From: Bin16 sp965206315
GTDB lineage: Bacteria > Chloroflexota > Dehalococcoidia > Lucifugimonadales > Australimonadaceae
Assembly (NCBI GenBank): GCA_965206315.1
Contig: OZ242210.1
Location: 496,001 to 560,000 of the forward strand
Reading direction: 5' to 3'
Length of the DNA stretch: 64,000 nucleotides
Within the stretch, counting starts at the first letter, position 1. Every line of letters begins with the position of its first letter. Shown one piece after another: positions 32,383 through 41,582 of the stretch. The notes under the pieces were generated by a model. The model did not search any database and was not told where the DNA came from. It was given only the letters and a program-made list of their open reading frames with translations. The position numbers were made by a program, and so were the translations under genes.

Positions 32383-32606
32383 CTTGTATGCATCGGCGAC
32401 CGACTCCGGTCGCGAGCCCTCTTTCTCCTCTACGGACGGACTTCGCCGCCGCCCTGCCACGCGGCCCCTGACGCGCCCGGGATGCCGCTGGAAATACCTT
32501 CGCCAAACACTGCGATGGTACGGATGGGATTAATGGAGTGTCAAGGAACCGATGACCGGCCTCTCGCAGCCGGTGCCGGCGGGCATGATAGAATCTCTGG
32601 ATACAC

Positions 32607-32697
32607 GGAGAGATGGCTGAGCGGTTTAAGGCGGCGGTCTCGAAAACCGTTGTGGGGGCTTCCTCCACCGTGGGTTCGAATCCCACTCTCTCCGCCA
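32607..32697 (+). tRNA. tRNA-Ser (CGA anticodon)
   Basis: Class II tRNA: acceptor GGAGAGA pairing TCTCTCC, anticodon loop CTCGAAA (CGA, reading TCG), a long variable arm (TGTGGGGGCTTCCTCCACC), T arm GTGGGTTCGAATCCCAC and an encoded CCA. Confidence 0.95.
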
Positions 32698-32748
32698 GAC
32701 ACTGCACCACTACGAGCCGGATGGCTCTGCGTCCGGCTCACGCAGTGC

Positions 32749-32839
32749 GGAGAGGTGCCGGAGTGGCCGAACGGGCACGACTGGAAATCGTGTAGGGGCC
32801 GAAAGTCTCTCGCGGGTTCGAATCCCGCCCTCTCCGCCA
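32749..32839 (+). tRNA. tRNA-Ser (GGA anticodon)
   Basis: Class II tRNA starting GGAGAGG at 32749, with anticodon loop CTGGAAA (GGA, reading TCC/TCT), a long variable arm, T arm GCGGGTTCGAATCCCGC and an encoded CCA. It lies 51 bases after the other tRNA-Ser; both probably share one transcript. Confidence 0.95.
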
Positions 32840-32913
32840 GATTGTGACATCAGCCTCTGTACCTGCGCTCCAGCATCCGCAAGAATAGCCCCACATCGTA
32901 CGGACGGACGTTC

Positions 32914-33576
32914 ATGCAACTCATCTCGGTCAACGTCGCCAGGCCCCGGCTCCTGACGGGAACCGCCAGGGGCGACGTGATGTCAGCCATCCACAAGCAG
33001 CCTGTCGAGGGCCCCGTGATGGTGCGCCGCCTCAACGTGGACGGCGACGCCCAGGGCGACCCCACTGTCCATGGCGGGCCGGACGCGGCTGTCTACGTCT
33101 ACGCGTTCGATGACTACGCCTTCTGGGCGGCGCAGCTGAAACGAGAACCCCCGTCATTCGGCTGGTTCGGCGAGAACCTCACCGTTCAGGGCGCGTCATC
33201 GGATGTGATGTGCTTCGGCGACATTTGGCGCGTCGGCGGTGCGCTGCTGCAGGTAACGGAGCCGCGCTCGCCCTGCTACAAGCTGGACCACAAGATGGGG
33301 ATACGCTACTTCGCGGCGCGTTTCCGGCGCAGCGGCCGCGTCGGCTTCTACAACCGCGTCCTGGAGGAAGGCCCCGTGCAGGCAGGCAACGAGGCGACGC
33401 TCGTCGAGCCGCACCCGGCCCGCGTCTCTATACGCCTGCTGAGCGACGTGCGCCATGCCGAAAGCGTAACCATGGAAGACGTCGAGCGCGTCCTCGCAGT
33501 GGAGGATCTCCCCCCGGCCCAGCGGCGTCACGCGGAACGCAGGATGCGGCGCATCAGACGACAGAGGACGCAGTGA
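32914..33576 (+). CDS. MOSC-domain protein (YiiM-like)
   Basis: A 220-residue MOSC protein, a fold related to the C-terminal part of molybdenum cofactor sulphurase, like E. coli YiiM, which detoxifies N-hydroxylated bases. Visible are DGDAQGDPTVHGGPDAAVYVYAFDD-type strands and helices, GWFGENLTVQG, and PRSPCYKLD with the conserved Cys of the family. The C-terminal 3-alpha part (about 170-205) ends in a very basic tail (RRMRRIRRQR). GTGA at its end overlaps the dprA start. Its link to dprA is only positional. Confidence 0.85.
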   Translation: MQLISVNVARPRLLTGTARGDVMSAIHKQPVEGPVMVRRLNVDGDAQGDPTVHGGPDAAVYVYAFDDYAFWAAQLKREPPSFGWFGENLTVQGASSDVMCFGDIWRVGGALLQVTEPRSPCYKLDHKMGIRYFAARFRRSGRVGFYNRVLEEGPVQAGNEATLVEPHPARVSIRLLSDVRHAESVTMEDVERVLAVEDLPPAQRRHAERRMRRIRRQRTQ

Positions 33577-34682
33577 CCACCAACGAGCACGATCTCCCGT
33601 ACTGGATAGCCTTCTCCCGCGTGCCTAGTGTGGGACGAGTCCGCATCGGCCTCCTCGAAGAACGGTTCGGGTCGCTCCAGGCCGCGTGGGAAGCCTCCAT
33701 GAGTGAACTCGGCGCGTCAGGCCTCACCTCCGCCGTCGTCAGCGCCATCGAGCAGGTACGCAGAGTCGTCGAGCCGGAACGCGAGTTGGAACAGGTGCGC
33801 AACGCCAACGTAAGAGTGCTCACCTGGCACGACTCCGACTACCCACGCCTCTTCCGCAACATAGACGACCCGCCTCCCATCCTGTACGCCAAGGGGATCC
33901 TGCAACCGGACGACGAGGTGCGGGCCACGATCGTCGGCACACGCAGTCCCACTGTGTATGGCAAAGAGGTGACCCGGCAGCTTGCAGGCGATCTGGCCGA
34001 GTCCGGTGTCGCCGTTGTGAGCGGGCTTGCACGGGGTATCGATGGCATCGCACACGACGCTGCCCTCAAGGCGGGAGGCAGGACGATCGCGGTCATCGGT
34101 TCCGGCCTGGACATCGTCTACCCGCCCGAGCACCGGTCGCTGTTCGAACGCATCCTGGACAACGGGGCGGCGCTCTCCGAGTACCCGCTCGGGACCAAGC
34201 CGCAGGCGCAGCATTTCCCGCGGCGCAACCGGTTGCTCAGCGGGCTGAGCGCCGCCACGGTCGTCATTGAGGGGAGTCTCAAGAGCGGCGCGCGGCTCAC
34301 AGTCCACTACGCACTGGAGCAGAACAGAGAGGTGCTCTGCGTGCCGGGGAGTATCCACTCTCCCGCCAGCGAACTCACCAACTGGCTTATCCAGCAGGGC
34401 GCGAAGCTCGTGATGCGGATCGAAGATGTGCTGGAGGAGTTGCACATCGGCGGTGCGCCTCGACAGCAGCCGCTCCCCGGCATCTCTCCTGATACGGAAG
34501 AAGAGGGGCGGCTGCTCGATGTACTCACCCAGGAACCGCAACACATAGACGAGCTGAGCCGTAACGCCGGCATGTCCATCACGCAGGCCAGCGGGACGCT
34601 CGCCGTCATGGAGATCAAGGGGTCTGTTCTGCAGGTGGGACGCATGAACTACATCCGTGCCAGAGCCGCATCCGTCCGCTAA
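33573..34682 (+). CDS. dprA: DNA-processing protein DprA
   Basis: DprA binds incoming single-stranded DNA and loads RecA during transformation. GTG 33573 overlaps the MOSC stop and gives a 369-residue protein. A short helical N-domain (about 1-75) is followed by the Rossmann-type core: IVGTRSPTVYGKEVTRQLA, SGLARGIDGIAH, VIGSGLDIVYPPEH and FPRRNRLLSGLS, which binds DNA. ESLKSGARLT-type residues follow as EGSLKSGARLT. The C-terminal winged helix (about 310-365) is present. Genes for other competence functions are not in the window. Confidence 0.95.
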   Translation: MTTNEHDLPYWIAFSRVPSVGRVRIGLLEERFGSLQAAWEASMSELGASGLTSAVVSAIEQVRRVVEPERELEQVRNANVRVLTWHDSDYPRLFRNIDDPPPILYAKGILQPDDEVRATIVGTRSPTVYGKEVTRQLAGDLAESGVAVVSGLARGIDGIAHDAALKAGGRTIAVIGSGLDIVYPPEHRSLFERILDNGAALSEYPLGTKPQAQHFPRRNRLLSGLSAATVVIEGSLKSGARLTVHYALEQNREVLCVPGSIHSPASELTNWLIQQGAKLVMRIEDVLEELHIGGAPRQQPLPGISPDTEEEGRLLDVLTQEPQHIDELSRNAGMSITQASGTLAVMEIKGSVLQVGRMNYIRARAASVR

Positions 34683-34687
34683 CTCAC

Positions 34688-34718
34688 TTGACAAGGGCAT
34701 CGCCTCTGCCCGTATGTT
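34688..34718 (+). promoter_or_regulatory. Possible promoter of topA, leaderless
   Basis: TTGACA (34688-34693) and TATGTT (34713-34718) are 19 bases apart, a little long. A transcript starting about 7 bases after the -10 would begin at the ATG of topA (34725), so the message might lack a leader. Confidence 0.35.
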
Positions 34719-34724
34719 GGAAGC

Positions 34725-37169
34725 ATGGCAAAGACACCCACCACTCGAAAAACGTCTTCAGGAAAGAGACGCGCCGGCAACGGCGCAGCGCAGACCTCAA
34801 GCGTAGGCAACGGCAGATCGACGTCACGCCACCTCGTCATCGTGGAGTCGCCTGCCAAGGCGGCCACCATAGGCAGGTTCCTCGGACGTGACTACACCGT
34901 GAAAGCGTCCATGGGGCACGTCAGAGACCTGCCCCAACGCAAACTCGGCGTGAACCCTGATAAGGACTTCATCCCGTGGTACGAGGTGCCGGAAGACAAG
35001 CGGAAGGTCGTCGACGAGATACGCGCCGCCGGAGAGCGTGCAGAGGACATTTACCTTGCAACCGACCCTGACCGCGAGGGCGAGGCGATCGCCTGGCACG
35101 TGATGGAAGCCGCAGGCTGGCGAAGGAAGCCGGTACGACGCGTCGTCTTCCACTCGATCACGGAGGACGCCATCAGGGAGGCGTTCGCCCACGAACGCGA
35201 CATCGACATGGAGCTCGTCAACGCGCAGCAGGCGCGCCGGATCGAGGACAGGCTCGTTGGCTTCAAGCTCAGCCCGCTGCTCAAGCCGCTGGTGGGGCAG
35301 GAGTTGAACCGCAACCGCAACATCCTGACAGCCGAGGACCTGGACACGACCAGCTCGCTCTCCGCGGGCCGTGTGCAGTCCGTGGCGCTGCGTCTCGTGG
35401 CGGAACGGGACAGGGAGATAGACGCCTTCATCCCGGTCGAATACTGGTCCATCGACGCCGCTCTCCTTACCGGAGAGAACGCATCATTCACCGCTTCTCT
35501 GCGCAGTCTCGTTGGGGAGAAGGACGAGCTCCCCCTCCCTGACGAAGCCGCCACCAACGCTGTTCTCGCAAACCTGGACGGCGCCGTGTACCGCGTCGAC
35601 TCCGTCACCACGCGCCAGGTGAACCGGCGGCCGGCTCCGCCGTTCATCACGAGCACGCTGCAACAGGAAGCGTCCCGCCGGCTCGGGTTCTCCGCCACGA
35701 GGACGATGACCATCGCCCAGCAGCTGTACGAGGGCATCGCCATCGGCTCCGAGGGCAGGCAGGGACTCATCACTTACATGCGGACGGACTCGCCGCAGGT
35801 CGCGCCGGGTGCCATCCAGGAGACCCGCCGCTATATCGAGGAACGATGGGGGAAGGACTACGTGCCACGTACCCCGAGGCGCTACACCTCCCGCTCCAAG
35901 GTCGCTCAGGAGGCGCACGAAGCGATCAGGCCGACGGCGATACGGCGCACGCCACAGGAGATCCGTCCGCATCTCACCTCCGAGCAGGCCCGTCTCTACG
36001 AGCTGATCTGGAACCGGATGGTGGCCAGTCAGATGGCCGACGCGGTGCTGGACGCAACCCGGGTGGACGTACACGCAGCCGCATCCGACAAGCCCGCCTA
36101 TCTGTTCCGGGCAACCGGCTCCGTCGTGCGGTTCGCCGGTTTCCGCGTGCTCTACATCGAGCAGCGCGACGAAAGCAGCACACGCGATGGCGAGGACGAT
36201 GACTCCCGCGTGTTGCCCCCGCTGCAGCAGGGCCAGCCGCTCGACTGCACGGGACTGACCCCGGAGCAGCACTTCACGCAGCCTCCGCCCCGCTTCACAG
36301 AGGCAAGCCTGGTGCGCGCACTGGAGGAGCAGGGCATCGGCCGCCCCAGCACCTATGCTGCGATCATCAACACCCTCGTCAATCGCAAATACGTAACCCG
36401 GGACAGGCGGGTGCTGAAATCGACACAGCTCGGTCATCTCGTGTGCGACCAGCTGATCGCTCACTTCCCCGACATCATGGACGTCAGTTTCACCGGGCGG
36501 ATGGAAGACCAGTTGGACGAGGTCGCCAACGGCAAGCAGGAGTGGATAGCCTTCCTCCACGACTTCTACGGGCCGTTCAGCGAAGACCTCAACAAGGCAA
36601 GGAAGGCCATCAAGGAAGCAACGCAGGAGGCGGCAAGCGAGTCGACCAACGAGCCGTGCGACGTCTGTGGTAAGCCCATGATCGTCAAACTGGGGCGCTT
36701 CGGGGCTTTCCTCTCCTGCACCGGCTATCCGGACTGCAAGAACAGCAGGGACATCCCCAGGGCCGCGGGAGACTCCGGCGAACAGTCCGACGACGAGAGC
36801 GAAGAGGCCTGCGACCTCTGCGGGAAGCCGATGGCCCTGAGACGCGGGCGTTTCGGGCCCTTCTACGCCTGCACCGGATACCCCGAATGCAAGAACACCA
36901 GGCGGCTCCCCAAGGCGGCGCCCAGGGATACCGGCGTATCCTGCCCCCGCTGCGGCGGCAGCCTCGTGGAACGCCGAGGCAGGCGCGGTCCCTTCTACGG
37001 CTGCTCCAACTACCCCACCTGCAACTTCCTCGTGAACCGGCAGCCGCTCCCCCAGCCATGCCCGGAGTGCGACGGCCTGCTCGTGATGGGAGCGCGCGGT
37101 CAGGCAAACTGTACCAACTGTGTGTGGAAGGGGCCTCTCCCTGCGGGAGAGCCGGCAAGCGTTGCCTAG
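34725..37169 (+). CDS. topA: DNA topoisomerase I
   Basis: Type IA topoisomerase, 814 residues, which relaxes negative supercoils. Toprim motifs are visible: HLVIVESPAKAATI with the catalytic Glu, and the DPDREGEAIAWH metal site. The active Tyr is at 351 in LITYMRTDS. HEAIRPT and EEQGIGRPSTYA are the usual later motifs. The C-terminus carries four zinc-finger-like Cys quartets (from CDVCGKPM at about 646 to CPECDGLL/CTNC near the end), more than the minimal set. A basic N-terminal tail of about 35 residues precedes the toprim fold. The Xer recombinase gene follows after 11 bases. Confidence 0.96.
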   Translation: MAKTPTTRKTSSGKRRAGNGAAQTSSVGNGRSTSRHLVIVESPAKAATIGRFLGRDYTVKASMGHVRDLPQRKLGVNPDKDFIPWYEVPEDKRKVVDEIRAAGERAEDIYLATDPDREGEAIAWHVMEAAGWRRKPVRRVVFHSITEDAIREAFAHERDIDMELVNAQQARRIEDRLVGFKLSPLLKPLVGQELNRNRNILTAEDLDTTSSLSAGRVQSVALRLVAERDREIDAFIPVEYWSIDAALLTGENASFTASLRSLVGEKDELPLPDEAATNAVLANLDGAVYRVDSVTTRQVNRRPAPPFITSTLQQEASRRLGFSATRTMTIAQQLYEGIAIGSEGRQGLITYMRTDSPQVAPGAIQETRRYIEERWGKDYVPRTPRRYTSRSKVAQEAHEAIRPTAIRRTPQEIRPHLTSEQARLYELIWNRMVASQMADAVLDATRVDVHAAASDKPAYLFRATGSVVRFAGFRVLYIEQRDESSTRDGEDDDSRVLPPLQQGQPLDCTGLTPEQHFTQPPPRFTEASLVRALEEQGIGRPSTYAAIINTLVNRKYVTRDRRVLKSTQLGHLVCDQLIAHFPDIMDVSFTGRMEDQLDEVANGKQEWIAFLHDFYGPFSEDLNKARKAIKEATQEAASESTNEPCDVCGKPMIVKLGRFGAFLSCTGYPDCKNSRDIPRAAGDSGEQSDDESEEACDLCGKPMALRRGRFGPFYACTGYPECKNTRRLPKAAPRDTGVSCPRCGGSLVERRGRRGPFYGCSNYPTCNFLVNRQPLPQPCPECDGLLVMGARGQANCTNCVWKGPLPAGEPASVA

Positions 37170-37180
37170 CGCACCCTGCC

Positions 37181-38245
37181 ATGGAAGACCTGAAAACAGA
37201 CCAGTCCCGCTCTGGAGCGCAGCCGCTCATCGTGGAGTACGAGCGCACCCTGCGCACCACTCGAGCGCTCTCTGATGCCACCGTCCGGAACTACATAGCC
37301 GACCTCGCCCCCTTTCTGCAGTACCTTGAGGGACAGGACTGCCCGCTCGGTTCCGGCGCGAGGGGGCTTCGCGACTTCGTGCGCCGGAACGGCGAAACCA
37401 ACGTCTCTCGCGAGTACCGCAGCCTCGTTCGCGACTACGTCGCGTGGCTGCTGGAACGCCGCACCGTGGAGAGCGGGCGCGCTGCCGGGAACCGGGGCCA
37501 CTCACGGGCGAGCGTCCACCGCATGCTCGCGTCGCTCCGCTCGTTCATGCGCTACCTCATCGAGCGCGGTCTCCTGCCGGACGCGCCGCTCTGGCGTCCC
37601 AGGTCTACCCTCATGGGCAGGCTTGCCCCGAAACTGGAACGGCGCCTCCCCGACCTCATCTCCGTGTCTGAGGCGGCCCGTCTCGTCGAAGCCCCCTCTC
37701 GCTCGGACGATGGGGAGAACGGACTGCGGGACGCCGCGCTCCTGGAGCTGCTCTACGGGTGCGGTCTGCGCGTCAGCGAAGCGGCCAACCTGGACAGGGA
37801 GAACGTCTCGCTGGAAGAGAGCACTGTCCGCATCTGGGGCAAGGGCTCGAAGGAGCGGCAGGCGCCGATCGGTGCGAAAGCACGAAACGCCCTGAAGACC
37901 TACCTCAACTCGGGGAATGCGGCGGACGGCAAGAGCGGCCCGCTCTTCCAGAACGCGCGTGGCGGGAGGCTCGACGCACGTTCGATCCAGCGCATCGTCC
38001 GCAGCTACGCGAAGCGCAGCGGACTGCGGGAAGACGTGCATCCCCACACGCTGCGCCACAGCTACGCGACCCACCTCCTGAACGGCGGCGCAGACCTCCG
38101 CATCGTCCAGGAACTGCTCGGTCATTCCACGCCCAGCGCCACACAGGTGTACACTCACGTTAGCCAACAGGAAGCGCGGCGCGTGTACCTTGCAGCCCAC
38201 CCGCTGGCGCACGCGCCCGCCCCAGAGCGCCAGGACGCCGAATGA
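37181..38245 (+). CDS. xerC: Tyrosine recombinase XerC/XerD-type
   Basis: Site-specific recombinase that resolves chromosome dimers. At 354 residues, the N-terminal SAM-like core-binding part (about 15-130) has a longer insert than usual. All catalytic residues are present: Arg197 (GLRVSE), Lys224 (GKGSKER), His289 and Arg292 (HTLRHS), His315 (LLGHSTPS) and nucleophile Tyr324 (QVYTHV). Whether it acts at dif with a partner cannot be told. No attachment site is apparent nearby. Its end overlaps aroQ by 4 bases (ATGA). Its context (topA, aroQ) is chromosomal, not that of an integron or phage. Confidence 0.92.
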   Translation: MEDLKTDQSRSGAQPLIVEYERTLRTTRALSDATVRNYIADLAPFLQYLEGQDCPLGSGARGLRDFVRRNGETNVSREYRSLVRDYVAWLLERRTVESGRAAGNRGHSRASVHRMLASLRSFMRYLIERGLLPDAPLWRPRSTLMGRLAPKLERRLPDLISVSEAARLVEAPSRSDDGENGLRDAALLELLYGCGLRVSEAANLDRENVSLEESTVRIWGKGSKERQAPIGAKARNALKTYLNSGNAADGKSGPLFQNARGGRLDARSIQRIVRSYAKRSGLREDVHPHTLRHSYATHLLNGGADLRIVQELLGHSTPSATQVYTHVSQQEARRVYLAAHPLAHAPAPERQDAE

Positions 38246-38679
38246 CCATCCTCGTAGTGAACGGCCCGAACCTGAACCTTCTCGGCCAGCGCGAACCCGC
38301 CATCTACGGCAGCGCAACCCTCGACGACATCGAACGCGCCGTGCGTGGGCGCGCGGGCGAGCTCGGGGCGTCCATCGACTTCTTCCAGTCCAACTCGGAG
38401 GGCGGGCTGATCGACTACCTGCAGGCCAACGCCGCATCGGCATCCGGAGTCATCCTCAACGGAGGCGGCTTCACGCACACCAGCGTGGCGCTGAGGGACT
38501 GCATCGCCTCCATCAGCCTTCCGGTCGTCGAGGTGCACCTGTCCAACATCCACGCGCGGGAGGAGTTCCGCCGCACGTCGCTCACGGCTCCTGTCGCGCG
38601 CGGCATCATCAGCGGGCTCGGCCCGCGCGGCTATATCCTGGCGCTGGAATATCTCGTTGCGGAGGAGAATGCAGCATGA
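38242..38679 (+). CDS. aroQ: Type II 3-dehydroquinate dehydratase
   Basis: Third step of the shikimate pathway: removal of water from 3-dehydroquinate. The 145-residue size is typical. NGPNLNLLGQREPAIYG holds the catalytic loop Arg17 and Tyr22, FFQSNSEG the substrate-binding Asn, LNGGGFTHTSVA the anhydride-like site, and HLSNIHAREEFRR carries His and Arg. It overlaps xerC and the M24 peptidase gene, so it is part of one translated unit. Confidence 0.96.
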   Translation: MTILVVNGPNLNLLGQREPAIYGSATLDDIERAVRGRAGELGASIDFFQSNSEGGLIDYLQANAASASGVILNGGGFTHTSVALRDCIASISLPVVEVHLSNIHAREEFRRTSLTAPVARGIISGLGPRGYILALEYLVAEENAA

Positions 38680-39776
38680 GTACCGCCAACCGCATATCAC
38701 GGCTCCGTGCCCGCATGGCAGAGGATGGGCTCGACGCGATGCTCATCTTCAACACGGAGCGCTCGCTCAGCAAGAACGTCGCCTACTACTCCGGGTTCCG
38801 TGGGACGCACGGCTGGCTCTGGATAACGCCGGACGACGCGGCGCTGGCCACGGACTTCCGCTACACCGAGCAGGCGGCGCAGCAGGCGACGGACTACCGC
38901 GTGATCCGCATGGCCGCCGGGTACGACTGGTTCTCGGAGGTCGTCTCGGCCTCCGGTGCGAGGAGCATCGGCATCGAGGACGAGTCGGTGACCGTCGCCG
39001 CGCACAGGGCGCTGACCGAGAAGTTGCAGGCGCTCGACCCTGCTCCGGAGCTCGTGCCCACCAGGGACATGGCCGACCATCTCCGCGCTGTGAAGGACGC
39101 GGCGGAGCTCGAAACGCTCATCAAGGCCATCGAGATCGCGGACGAGGCCGTCGAGACCGTTGCCGCCGGGATCCGGCCCGGCATGACGGAACGGCAGATC
39201 GCCTGGGACATTGAGCGCGCCATGCGCAGCCTTGGGGCGGACGGCCTCTCGTTCCCCACTATCGTCGCCTCGGGACCGAACGGCGCAAAGGCCCACCATA
39301 GTCCCACCGACCGAGTGCTGGAGTACGGCGACGGTGTCTACATCGACACCGGAGCGCTCTACGAGGGCTACTGCAGCGACATCACCCGTGCCTTCGTCCT
39401 GGGCGAGGCGAGCCCGAAGTTCCGAGAGATATACGACCTCGTCCTGGCCGCGCAGGAGGCCGCCGAGGCGAACGCCAGGGCCGGCATGACCGGTGGAGAG
39501 ATCGACGGCATCGCGCGGGCGGTCATAGCGGAGGCGGGCTACGGCGACGACTTCGGCCACAGCCTCGGCCACGGCATCGGCATCGCCGTCCACGAACTAC
39601 CGCGCGTCGGCCCCACGTCGGACGACCCCATAGAGGACGGCATGGTCTTCAGCGTCGAGCCCGGTGTCTACCTCTCGGGCTGGGGCGGCATTCGCATAGA
39701 AGACCTCGTGGTTATGGAGAACGGCAAGCCGCGTGTGCTCACCAGGGCCCACAAGCGCGACGTCATCCCCGTGTAG
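38676..39776 (+). CDS. M24-family Xaa-Pro peptidase
   Basis: Metallopeptidase of the Xaa-Pro dipeptidase/aminopeptidase P group, 366 residues. The N-terminal creatinase-like domain spans about 1-125. The catalytic domain keeps the metal ligands: IDTGALYEGYCSDITR (two Asp), GHGIGIAVHE (His and the following His-Glu), SVEPGVY (Glu) and GIRIEDLV (Glu). ATG 38676 overlaps the aroQ stop (ATGA). Presumably cytoplasmic. It is followed after 14 bases by efp, a pair found next to each other in many bacteria. Confidence 0.92.
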   Translation: MSTANRISRLRARMAEDGLDAMLIFNTERSLSKNVAYYSGFRGTHGWLWITPDDAALATDFRYTEQAAQQATDYRVIRMAAGYDWFSEVVSASGARSIGIEDESVTVAAHRALTEKLQALDPAPELVPTRDMADHLRAVKDAAELETLIKAIEIADEAVETVAAGIRPGMTERQIAWDIERAMRSLGADGLSFPTIVASGPNGAKAHHSPTDRVLEYGDGVYIDTGALYEGYCSDITRAFVLGEASPKFREIYDLVLAAQEAAEANARAGMTGGEIDGIARAVIAEAGYGDDFGHSLGHGIGIAVHELPRVGPTSDDPIEDGMVFSVEPGVYLSGWGGIRIEDLVVMENGKPRVLTRAHKRDVIPV

Positions 39777-39790
39777 AAGGAGTCTTACGC

Positions 39791-40360
39791 ATGGTTATGG
39801 ACTTCGGAGACCTCCGCCGGGGCACGACTATCGAGATGGATGGCGTGCCTTTCAAGGTGGAAGACTACTACCAGCAGAAGATGCAGCAGCGCGCGCCGGT
39901 CTACCACATCAAGATGCGCAACCTGCTCACCGGCCAGTTGCTTGACAAGTCGTTCTCCGGGTACGGCATCAAGCTGACCAAGGCGCCCGTCGAGAACCGC
40001 GAGTGCACCTTCCTCTACGAGGCGGACGGCGTCTACAACTTCATGGACACCACGTCCTACGACCAGTACGAGGTCGGCAAGGATGTTGTCGGCGACACCT
40101 CGGACTACCTGGTCGACCAGACGGACTGTGAACTCGTCTTCTACCGCGACAAGCCCATCATGGTGGAGATGCCGACCACCGTGGACCTCATCGTCAGCGA
40201 GACCCCCCCGGGCTACAAGGGCGATACCGCGTCCGGTGGCGGCAAGCCCGCCACGCTGGAGACCGGCATCCGCGTCACCGTGCCCATGTTCATCGCCATC
40301 GGCGACAAGGTGCGTGTGGACACCCGCTCCGGCGAGTACGTCACCCGCGTGAACGATTAG
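39791..40360 (+). CDS. efp: Elongation factor P
   Basis: Relieves ribosome stalling at proline runs. At 189 residues it has the three beta-barrel layout: an N-domain KOW-like part, an OB domain from about 65 and a C-terminal EF-P domain (about 130-187) with TASGGGKPATLETGIRVTVPMFI, the usual signature. The domain I tip loop, normally PGKG or similar with a modified Lys or Arg, reads KMQQRAP (about 30-36), so the modification residue is not in its normal context. AGAAGGAG precedes ATG 39791. ATG 39797 is also possible. Confidence 0.95.
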   Translation: MVMDFGDLRRGTTIEMDGVPFKVEDYYQQKMQQRAPVYHIKMRNLLTGQLLDKSFSGYGIKLTKAPVENRECTFLYEADGVYNFMDTTSYDQYEVGKDVVGDTSDYLVDQTDCELVFYRDKPIMVEMPTTVDLIVSETPPGYKGDTASGGGKPATLETGIRVTVPMFIAIGDKVRVDTRSGEYVTRVND

Positions 40361-40390
40361 CGTCGCCCGGCATACGGCCCGAGCATCCTC

Positions 40391-41575
40391 ATGCAGGTCT
40401 ACAGCGTCAGCCAGATCACCGAGTACATCAGAGCGGTACTCGACCGCGACGTGTACCTCAGCAACGTCTGGATAACCGGAGAGGTCTCCAACCTGTTCGC
40501 GTCCGGCGCGGGCCACCGCTACTTCACGCTCAAGAACGCCGAGCACCAGCTCAAGGCCGTGCACTTCAGCGGCTACTTCGGCAGCGAGCACCTCGTGAAC
40601 GGCGCGCAGGTCATCGCCCACGGTCGCGTCTCGTTCTACTCCAACCGGGGCGAGACCCAGCTCTACGCAGATTCCGTCGTCCCTGCCGGTGAGGGGGCCC
40701 TCGCTGCCGAGTTCGAGCGCCTGCGCGCCCAACTCGAGGCCGAAGGCCTGTTCGACCCGGCGCGCAAACGCCCGCTGCCGCCCTTCCCGCGCCGGATCGG
40801 CGTCGTCACGTCCGCGCAGGGCGCGGTCATCCACGACATCCAGACCGTCCTCAGCGCCCGCTACCCCCTCGGCGAACTCGTCCTCTGCGACGCCAGTGTG
40901 CAGGGCGACGAGGCCCCCGCCGAACTGACGAGCGCCATCCGCGCACTGAACAGGCTGCAGGACGTGGACGTCATCATCGTCGCGCGGGGCGGCGGTTCAC
41001 TGGAAGATCTGCACGCCTTCAACTCGGAGGAGGTCGCCCGCGCCATCTACGCCAGCCGCATCCCCGTCGTCAGCGCCGTCGGCCACGAGTCCGACTACAC
41101 CATCGCCGACTTCGCCGCCGACCTCCGCGCCCCCACGCCGTCGGCGGCTGCGGCAGCCGTCGCGCCGGACGTGCGCATACTCAGCGAGGAGATAGCGGGG
41201 CTGACGGCCCGGTCCGGGAATGCCATCGCGTACTACACCGCACAGCGGGCCAACGAGGTTGAATCGCTGATCGGTCGCATGCAGCGCCATCTCCCTGACA
41301 CTGCCACGCACCGCCAGCGCGTGGACGAGTTGCTGGAGCGCGCCTACACCGGCTTCGACACGTTCGTCCGCCTGCGCCGTGAGCAGACCGACAGCCTTCG
41401 CACGACTCTGGCCGCGCTCGACCCGTCCGCCATCCTCCGGCGGGGTTACGCGATGGTAACCTCGGTGCGTGACGGTAGAGCGGTGACCTCCGCCGGCAGC
41501 GTCTCGCCGGGAGACCTCATCCGTGCCACGCTGCACGAAGGAGAGCTCGAAGCGATGGTAACGGCGAACAAGTGA
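40391..41575 (+). CDS. xseA: Exodeoxyribonuclease VII large subunit
   Basis: Nuclease subunit that degrades single-stranded DNA together with XseB. The N-terminal OB fold spans about 1-95 (VWITGEVSN, HRYFTLKN). The catalytic part has FPRRIGVVTSAQGAVIHDI at about 136-154, IIVARGGGSLEDLHAFN and SAVGHESDYTIADFAADLRAPTPSAAAA, split over about 225-260. A helical segment links to the C-terminal LRRGYAMV. The 394 residues are close to the family norm. xseB follows after 7 bases. Confidence 0.95.
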   Translation: MQVYSVSQITEYIRAVLDRDVYLSNVWITGEVSNLFASGAGHRYFTLKNAEHQLKAVHFSGYFGSEHLVNGAQVIAHGRVSFYSNRGETQLYADSVVPAGEGALAAEFERLRAQLEAEGLFDPARKRPLPPFPRRIGVVTSAQGAVIHDIQTVLSARYPLGELVLCDASVQGDEAPAELTSAIRALNRLQDVDVIIVARGGGSLEDLHAFNSEEVARAIYASRIPVVSAVGHESDYTIADFAADLRAPTPSAAAAAVAPDVRILSEEIAGLTARSGNAIAYYTAQRANEVESLIGRMQRHLPDTATHRQRVDELLERAYTGFDTFVRLRREQTDSLRTTLAALDPSAILRRGYAMVTSVRDGRAVTSAGSVSPGDLIRATLHEGELEAMVTANK

Positions 41576-41582
41576 GCCCTTG

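Noticed and set aside
37181..38245. Xer-type recombinase as a sign of an integrated element
   Set aside because: It sits in an operon with topA, aroQ, efp and xseAB and has housekeeping neighbours; no flanking repeats or cargo genes are seen.
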